NCBI GenBank assembly: GCA_036266155.1
Contig: DATANR010000285.1
Span: forward strand, 1 to 27,127
Source of the DNA: SIAJ01 sp036266155
Lineage (GTDB): Bacteria; Planctomycetota; Planctomycetia; Gemmatales; Gemmataceae
Reading direction: 5' to 3'
DNA length: 27,127 nt
Part shown: piece by piece, positions 22,616 through 27,127 of the stretch
How positions within the stretch are numbered: position 1 is the first letter of the stretch
Layout of the letters: each line of letters opens with the position of its first letter
Notes under the pieces: model-generated
The model's input: the letters and a program-made list of their open reading frames with translations, nothing else
What the model was told of the DNA's origin: nothing
Databases searched by the model: none
Position numbers and translations under genes: made by a program

Positions 22616-24832
22616 ATGCCAGCACCCGCCACCACGACTGAGTTCTTGGCACTCCTCCGTACGAGCCGTCTTGTCGACGAGGCGAAGTTTGCCGAGCTGT
22701 TTCCTGATGAGACCGACTTGCCGCATGATGCACAGGCCTGTGCAAACGGCCTGATTAATCGCCGGCTTTTGACCAAGTATCAGGTCAAAATGCTGCTCGC
22801 CGGCAAGTCGCGCGGCTTCTTCATCGGCCCGTACGTCATTCAAAAGCCGGTCGGCCAGGGCGGGATGGGCATCGTCTATCTCGCCCGCCACGTCACACTC
22901 GATCGGAGCGTGGCGCTCAAGGTTCTCGCCAATCGCCAGGCGCAAGATCAGCTGTCCCTCGACCGCTTTCTCCGCGAGGCACGAGCCGCCGCGGCACTCG
23001 ATCATCCGAACATTGTGCGGCTCTACGACATCGGTCAGGGCGCCGGCGTCCATTATCTGGTGATGGAATACGTCGAGGGGACCAACGTTCACGATATGGT
23101 CGCCAAGACAGGACCGTTGCATTTCGTTCAGGCCGTGCAGTACATCGCGCAGGCGGCGGCCGGGCTGCATCACGCCCACGAAAAAGGCTTCGTTCACCGC
23201 GACATCAAGCCGAGCAACTTGATGGTCACGAAGGCCGGCGTTATCAAGATTCTCGACATGGGCCTGGCGCGATCGGTCACGGACGCGAAGGACAATCTGA
23301 CTGGCCAGCAAGCCGAGGCGGAGATCAACGGGACGCCGGACTTCATTTCGCCGGAACAACTCCTGTGCGAATCGTCTGATGCCCGGACTGACATTTACAG
23401 CCTGGGCGCAACTCTCTTTGCTCTGATGGCCGGGCAGCCGCCGTACGTCGGCACGACGACGCAGAAGATGGCCCAGCACCAGATGAAGGACCCGGCCGAA
23501 CTGCGGCGCAAGCTCCGCGGCAAGGCGCCCATCGAGTTGGCCGACGTCGTCGTCAAGATGATGGCCAAGCGCAAAGTGGATCGCTACCAGTCCGCGGAAG
23601 AGGTGATCGCCGCCCTGACGCCGTGGCTGCCGGCCGAGATCAACGGCGCCGCGTTCCAGGATCCGGCGCCGAGCCGCAACTTGCATCGTGGCGAACTGAA
23701 GCCGGCAACCCACCGCACGAAGAAGCGCAAGCATGCCCAGCAGGCCGCGCACGCCAAGAAGAAATGGCTGATGATCGGTGGCTCGGTGGGAGCGATCCTG
23801 CTCGTTGGCGTCATCGCGTTGATCGCGAGCCTGGGTGGCAAGGACGATGTCAGCGCTCGCGCGAACCAGGGCGTCACCGGTCCACCCGTCGCGTCCGCAC
23901 CGGCACGGCCTGCGGACCCGCCCGCCATCCGCGGCCACACGGCCTCCATCAACGATGTCACATTCCGGGGCGACGGCAAGGTCGCGTCCGTCGACTGGAC
24001 CGGCAATCTATTCGTGTGGGACTCGAACACGGGCAAGCAGATTGTCACGACCTCGATTCAGTCCGGCAGCAAGTGCAACGCCTGCGTGTCGACGCCGGAC
24101 AATAGACACCTGGTCGTCGTCGGCGACCGCATGCCGGTCCTGGTCCTCGATTGGGAGACTGGGAAGCAGATCCGCGAACATCCTGGCCACGAGGGCACGA
24201 CCTGGGGCGTATCAGTTTCGCCGAACGGCCGCGAGTTCGCCACCTGTGGCAACGATGGCCTCGTCTTGGTCCGCGACCTTACCACTGGCAACGAGATTCG
24301 CCGCTTCGAGTTCGAAGCTCGCCTAGTCTGGTCGGTGGCCTACTCGGCCGACGGATCGAAGATCGCGGCCTCGTGCAGCACCGGCCCGATGCCGGCAGAC
24401 TCGAACATCATTCGCGTCTTCGAATCGGCCACGGGCAAAGAAATCCAGCGGCTCGTCGGCCACACCCGCGACGTCCGCTGGGTGACGTTCCATCCGGACG
24501 GTCAAAGGCTCGCCTCCGCCGGCTTCGACGGCACGGTCCGCCTCTGGGACTTACCAACTGGCAAGATCATTCGGACGATCGGTGCCCATAGCGGCTACGT
24601 CGAGCGCGTCGCGTTCCTGCCCGGCGGTAAGCGCCTGGTGTCCTGCGGCGGCCTCACGAACGGCCAAGACGGCTCGCTCTCCGTCTGGGACACCGACACC
24701 GGTAAAGAAATCCGCGGCTGGCACGGCGCCGCCGCCAACGGCCTGCTGACAGTGGCGGTGTCGTCGAATGGGGCGATGGCAGCCACGGGCAGCCGGGACA
24801 AGATCGTGCGGCTGTGGAAGATTGGGGATTAA
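22616..24832 (+). CDS. Membrane Ser/Thr protein kinase with a C-terminal WD40 propeller
   Basis: The 738-aa product opens with an N-terminal helical part (about 1-65, ending LLTKYQVKMLLAGKSRGFFI). The kinase domain follows: glycine loop VGQGGMGIVYLARH at about 79-92, lysine in SVALKVL (about 102), HRDIKPSN at about 194-201, and DMG in place of DFG at about 214-216, then GTPDFISPEQLL. DMG is common in planctomycete kinases and keeps the metal-binding Asp. A basic juxtamembrane stretch (TKKRKHAQQAAHAKKK) precedes a helix at about 385-405. Residues 438-737 hold seven WD40 repeats (GHTASINDV, HTRDVRWVTFHPDGQRLASA, FDGTVRLWDLPTGKIIR), enough for one seven-bladed propeller, presumably on the far side of the membrane. 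The ATG has no clear Shine-Dalgarno. Kinase and sigma factor starts are divergent. Confidence 0.92.
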   Translation: MPAPATTTEFLALLRTSRLVDEAKFAELFPDETDLPHDAQACANGLINRRLLTKYQVKMLLAGKSRGFFIGPYVIQKPVGQGGMGIVYLARHVTLDRSVALKVLANRQAQDQLSLDRFLREARAAAALDHPNIVRLYDIGQGAGVHYLVMEYVEGTNVHDMVAKTGPLHFVQAVQYIAQAAAGLHHAHEKGFVHRDIKPSNLMVTKAGVIKILDMGLARSVTDAKDNLTGQQAEAEINGTPDFISPEQLLCESSDARTDIYSLGATLFALMAGQPPYVGTTTQKMAQHQMKDPAELRRKLRGKAPIELADVVVKMMAKRKVDRYQSAEEVIAALTPWLPAEINGAAFQDPAPSRNLHRGELKPATHRTKKRKHAQQAAHAKKKWLMIGGSVGAILLVGVIALIASLGGKDDVSARANQGVTGPPVASAPARPADPPAIRGHTASINDVTFRGDGKVASVDWTGNLFVWDSNTGKQIVTTSIQSGSKCNACVSTPDNRHLVVVGDRMPVLVLDWETGKQIREHPGHEGTTWGVSVSPNGREFATCGNDGLVLVRDLTTGNEIRRFEFEARLVWSVAYSADGSKIAASCSTGPMPADSNIIRVFESATGKEIQRLVGHTRDVRWVTFHPDGQRLASAGFDGTVRLWDLPTGKIIRTIGAHSGYVERVAFLPGGKRLVSCGGLTNGQDGSLSVWDTDTGKEIRGWHGAAANGLLTVAVSSNGAMAATGSRDKIVRLWKIGD

Positions 24833-24866
24833 GGACGCTGCGGCGGATTCGTTTCAACCGAAAAAG

Positions 24867-25006
24867 CAGAGATTGCCAACAGAGATTGCCACCCTCCCCC
24901 TATGGTTGGCAATCTCTGCTTGCATTTTCGCGCCCATCCCAATACCGGCTAAGGAGATAGGTTGAAAACGCGGAGACCAAAATTCTAGCGCCAGGAACCC
25001 CCGAAA
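24867..25006 (-). repeat. Composite intergenic repeat, copy B (inverted partner at 4009-4150)
   Basis: CAGAGATTGCCAA (24867-24879) and a 12-nt copy (24880-24891) face one complement, TTGGCAATCTCTG (24906-24918). After a spacer, 24974-25006 is the exact reverse complement of the 33-nt block at 4009-4041. It follows 34 bp behind the WD40 kinase stop codon, again hairpin first and 33-nt block last, as in copy A relative to its gene. Confidence 0.85.
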
Positions 25007-25129
25007 TTGGTCCTTCGACACCTCACATCTTCACATCGGATCGAGCATCATGATCTCAACCGCCCATTTTTCGACGGCTGAGTCTTTAAGGTTGCAAAAT
25101 GCGACCTCAAAGCCGGCGATCGGGCCACG

Positions 25130-26956
25130 TTATGGCACCTCACGGACTGTGACGTCGCCTGTCGTCAGAGCGAGTTCCTGCGGCGCGTCGGTTGCCGCGG
25201 TTAATGTCGCCGTGAACCCGAGGCACTTGAAGGCCCCGATTTGCTGGGCGACGAAGCCGAAGTGATCGGCGCCGGCCGCGGCCGGAGTGCCATACACGAG
25301 CCCCTTGATCGCGACGCTGGTGATCTTCGATACGATGCCGGCCGATCCGCCCGCGATCGCTGAGTCATTCATATTGCCGAAACCGTTGCCGCCGTCGACC
25401 ACGCCGGCCGCGAGGCTACTCGCGATCCAGTCGCCGCCAATCGTGACCGGACCGATCTGAGCGTCGGCATTCACGCCCGTGAGTGCCAGGTTGTAGCCCG
25501 CCAGAATGAGGGAGTGCTCGACGCGCCCGCCGATCTTGATCTTGCCGATGGCAACGTCCGTTGTTGGGCCCTGCACCGATTGGCCGCGCGCCGAAATGAT
25601 TGCCGTCGAAGCGCCGTTAGGGCCCACGTTGCCGATGACGCTGCCAGTGACAGTGATGGAGCCAATGTCGTTGGCGGCGCGAACCGAGCCGTTCTTGGTC
25701 AGGCTGCCCACAGTACTATTATCGATGCCCGTGATGATCGAGCCGCCGAAGGTCACCGTTGCGATCCGACCACCGCTTTCGATATAGCCGGAGGCGTCTA
25801 CGTCCGCGTCGACGCCGTCGATGCTCGCGCCAACCATATTGTGACCAATCTTGACCGCGCCCATGTCTTTCGCGCTGATGATCTCGCCGCTATTGCCGCC
25901 CACGCCGCCGATCATGGAACCGCCGATGGACACACTCGCCAGTGTCCCATCGGTGGAAATGCGGCCAGAGGCGTTACCAACGCCGCCAATCACGTCGAAG
26001 CCGATCTTGACCGGGCCCATGTCCTTCACGCTGCGAATTTCACCTGCTTCGACGAAGGTGCCGCCGACCAACGATCCGCCAAAAGTGACGCTCGCAAGCT
26101 TGCCCGTTGTCGTAATCGTACCGGACACCGGCCCGTCGCCGCCGACGACATCGTGCCCGATCTTGACCGGTCCCATGTCGTTGTCACTGCGCAACTCGCC
26201 GGAGTCGGCGCCAGACGCGCCGTGAATCGAGCCGCCAATCGTGACTCCCGCGATACGGCCCATCGCATGGATCTGGCCCGCGGCCACCGCCGGTCCACCT
26301 TCGATGTTGTGGCCGATTTTGATGAGACCGATGTCGCCGGTCGTGGAGATATTGCCGGCGGAAGCAGACGTGCCACCAATCAGCGAACCGCCAATGGTCA
26401 CCGAACCGATGGTACCATCAGCGCCCCCCGTAACGTTGATATAGCTGCCGATGATGTCGCCGGTGACATTGAGCTTGCCCAGCGGACCATTCACATTCGA
26501 CTGCGGCGAACCAGCGAGTTGTGTATCAACACCGTATCGGCCCATCGACCGGACACTCAAGGATGTAATGGCTGTTGTCGAAGTTGTGGCATCACCCGCG
26601 TCAATCCGGCCCAGGTCGCCGGCCACGCTGACAACGCCCAGGTCGTGATTGGCCGAATTGATGTAGCCGACGTTGACCAGTCCATCCCCCGTCGGCACTT
26701 TCTTCACGCTGACGGTCAGCGCAGCACCATCGAAGCCGCCGCCACTGAAATTGATCGTCTGAAGCTGGTCGCCGAGGCCCGTTGCTTGGGTTGTAAACAG
26801 TCCCGCGGTCAGGACTCCCGAAGACACTTTGACGGTGACCAGATCGCCGTCGATGTCCGTCAAAGTCGCGGTTAACGGATTGACGATCGTGACGGCCGGG
26901 TTCAGACGGGATTCCAGTACGTGCAGCGCCAGACGCCGGGTGCGCGGACGAGTCAT
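25130..26956 (-). CDS. Large secreted repeat protein with planctomycete 'LESRLNPA' N-terminus
   Basis: The 608-aa product begins MTRPRTRRLALHVLESRLNP, a basic tract plus the LExRxxPA sorting-like motif of planctomycete surface proteins (LEPR-XLL type). The body is built of about 28-30-residue repeats of the type IGSVTIGGSLIGGTSASAGN and DMGPVKIGHDVVGGDGPVSG, at least ten in line, likely a beta-solenoid. The C-terminus (DHFGFVAQQIGAFKCLGF, then TTGDVTVREV) matches a recurring ending of this protein class. It is very poor in charged residues and Cys. A surface-adhesin or matrix role is inference. ATG 26956 has GAG about 9 nt upstream. An IS66-type element ends 65 bp before its start codon. Confidence 0.8.
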   Translation of the reverse strand: MTRPRTRRLALHVLESRLNPAVTIVNPLTATLTDIDGDLVTVKVSSGVLTAGLFTTQATGLGDQLQTINFSGGGFDGAALTVSVKKVPTGDGLVNVGYINSANHDLGVVSVAGDLGRIDAGDATTSTTAITSLSVRSMGRYGVDTQLAGSPQSNVNGPLGKLNVTGDIIGSYINVTGGADGTIGSVTIGGSLIGGTSASAGNISTTGDIGLIKIGHNIEGGPAVAAGQIHAMGRIAGVTIGGSIHGASGADSGELRSDNDMGPVKIGHDVVGGDGPVSGTITTTGKLASVTFGGSLVGGTFVEAGEIRSVKDMGPVKIGFDVIGGVGNASGRISTDGTLASVSIGGSMIGGVGGNSGEIISAKDMGAVKIGHNMVGASIDGVDADVDASGYIESGGRIATVTFGGSIITGIDNSTVGSLTKNGSVRAANDIGSITVTGSVIGNVGPNGASTAIISARGQSVQGPTTDVAIGKIKIGGRVEHSLILAGYNLALTGVNADAQIGPVTIGGDWIASSLAAGVVDGGNGFGNMNDSAIAGGSAGIVSKITSVAIKGLVYGTPAAAGADHFGFVAQQIGAFKCLGFTATLTAATDAPQELALTTGDVTVREVP

Positions 26957-27021
26957 CGGAGTTGCTCACTTGAAAGAGGGGTGGAGAGTCGATCGATCGG
27001 ATGGATCGGGAAATGATCCTA

Positions 27022-27127
27022 GTAACCGTTCACGGCCTTATGCGGGTAGCAGTGACGGTTGTTGTTTGCGATGGCGAGCGTTGTGGATGCATTGGGTGAG
27101 GAAGTCGAGCGCTTGACGATTTTGCAG
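27022..27127 (-). mobile_element. End of an IS66-family element (continues past the window)
   Basis: The element's terminal repeat is probably GTAACCGTTCACGG at 27022-27035, which looks like the GTAA-type ends of IS66 elements. The possible 8-bp target copy TGATCCTA lies at 27014-27021. The transposase stop codon is 16 bp inside the end. The other end is outside the window. Confidence 0.6.
27038..27127 (-). CDS. IS66-type transposase, C-terminal fragment (cut by window edge)
   Basis: The 29 visible residues (LQNRQALDFLTQCIHNARHR, then KQQPSLLPA and TAA) match the usual IS66 ending, LxFL....A...G..PPSLLP. The start lies outside the window. It has nothing to do with the neighbouring secreted protein except by insertion. 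Confidence 0.6.
   Translation of the reverse strand: MQNRQALDFLTQCIHNARHRKQQPSLLPA

Noticed and set aside
22397..23938. Minus-strand open frame of 513 codons
   Set aside because: Antisense to the WD40 kinase, whose motifs are unmistakable; no domain is recognisable in the antisense frame.
4009..25006. The whole 21-kb span as one composite transposon
   Set aside because: It contains leuA with its regulated leader and normal-looking chromosomal genes, has no transposase at its ends, and the repeats are placed like 3'-end elements. Kept only as an alternative in the findings.
25050..25265. Small plus-strand frame after copy B of the repeat (MISTAHFSTAESLRL...)
   Set aside because: No good ribosome site, two thirds overlap the end of the minus-strand gene, and no recognisable family.
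25514..26875. Plus-strand open frame of 453 codons
   Set aside because: Antisense to the repeat-built secreted protein; its apparent repeats are only the mirror of that gene's repeats.

Overview
The window looks like a chromosomal segment from a GC-rich member of the Planctomycetota, probably a relative of the Gemmataceae. This rests on the gene content: two membrane Ser/Thr kinases (one fused to WD40 repeats), three sigma-70/ECF-type sigma factors, a DUF1559 pseudopilin-like protein with a partner lipoprotein, a very large repeat-built secreted protein with the planctomycete 'LESRLNPA' N-terminus, and a multihaem cytochrome fused to an LVIVD propeller. The lineage call is an inference from families, not from a marker gene.

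Layout. 1-3.8 kb (minus strand): a Gly/Trp/Tyr-rich secreted protein; two tandem paralogous small beta-sandwich proteins, the second broken by a 4-nt insertion; a Ser/Thr kinase; and a small frameshifted pseudogene behind it. 3.8-4.2 kb: intergenic, with a complex repeat and a strong terminator. 4.2-10 kb: a secreted Ig/FN3-like protein (minus) and, divergent from it, the 1,324-aa multihaem cytochrome. 10-12.7 kb: a BrnT-like toxin/XRE antitoxin pair with a palindromic operator, a ParB-domain protein, and a NhaD/ArsB-like ion antiporter read divergently. 12.8-17.1 kb (plus): sigma factor, FecR-like anti-sigma factor, DUF1559 protein, lipoprotein, and a second sigma factor, separated by clear hairpin terminators. 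17.1-18.15 kb: a graveyard with an IS630-type transposase tail, the tail of an LRR-type gene, two pairs of REP-like palindromes and a small helix-hairpin-helix (Cdd1-like) gene. 18.16-20.75 kb: leuA with a complete attenuation leader, a JAMM-like gene, a PepSY-like gene, and a second copy of the leuA 3' end. 20.8-25 kb: a membrane-tethered sigma factor (minus) and a WD40 kinase (plus), followed by an inverted copy of the repeat seen at 4 kb. 25.1-27.1 kb: the repeat-built secreted protein (minus), with the end of an IS66-type element inserted 65 bp upstream of its start.

The strongest discoveries are: (1) a textbook-like leucine attenuator in front of leuA (promoter, 15-codon leader peptide with seven leucines, antiterminator segment, 11-bp terminator with T5); (2) a roughly 140-nt composite repeat found twice in opposite orientation 21 kb apart, each copy just downstream of a gene; (3) a 56-bp in-frame duplicate of the leuA 3' end lying beyond a JAMM/PepSY two-gene insert; (4) small pseudogenes whose original frames can be reconstructed by eye. 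No tRNA, rRNA or CRISPR array was seen.
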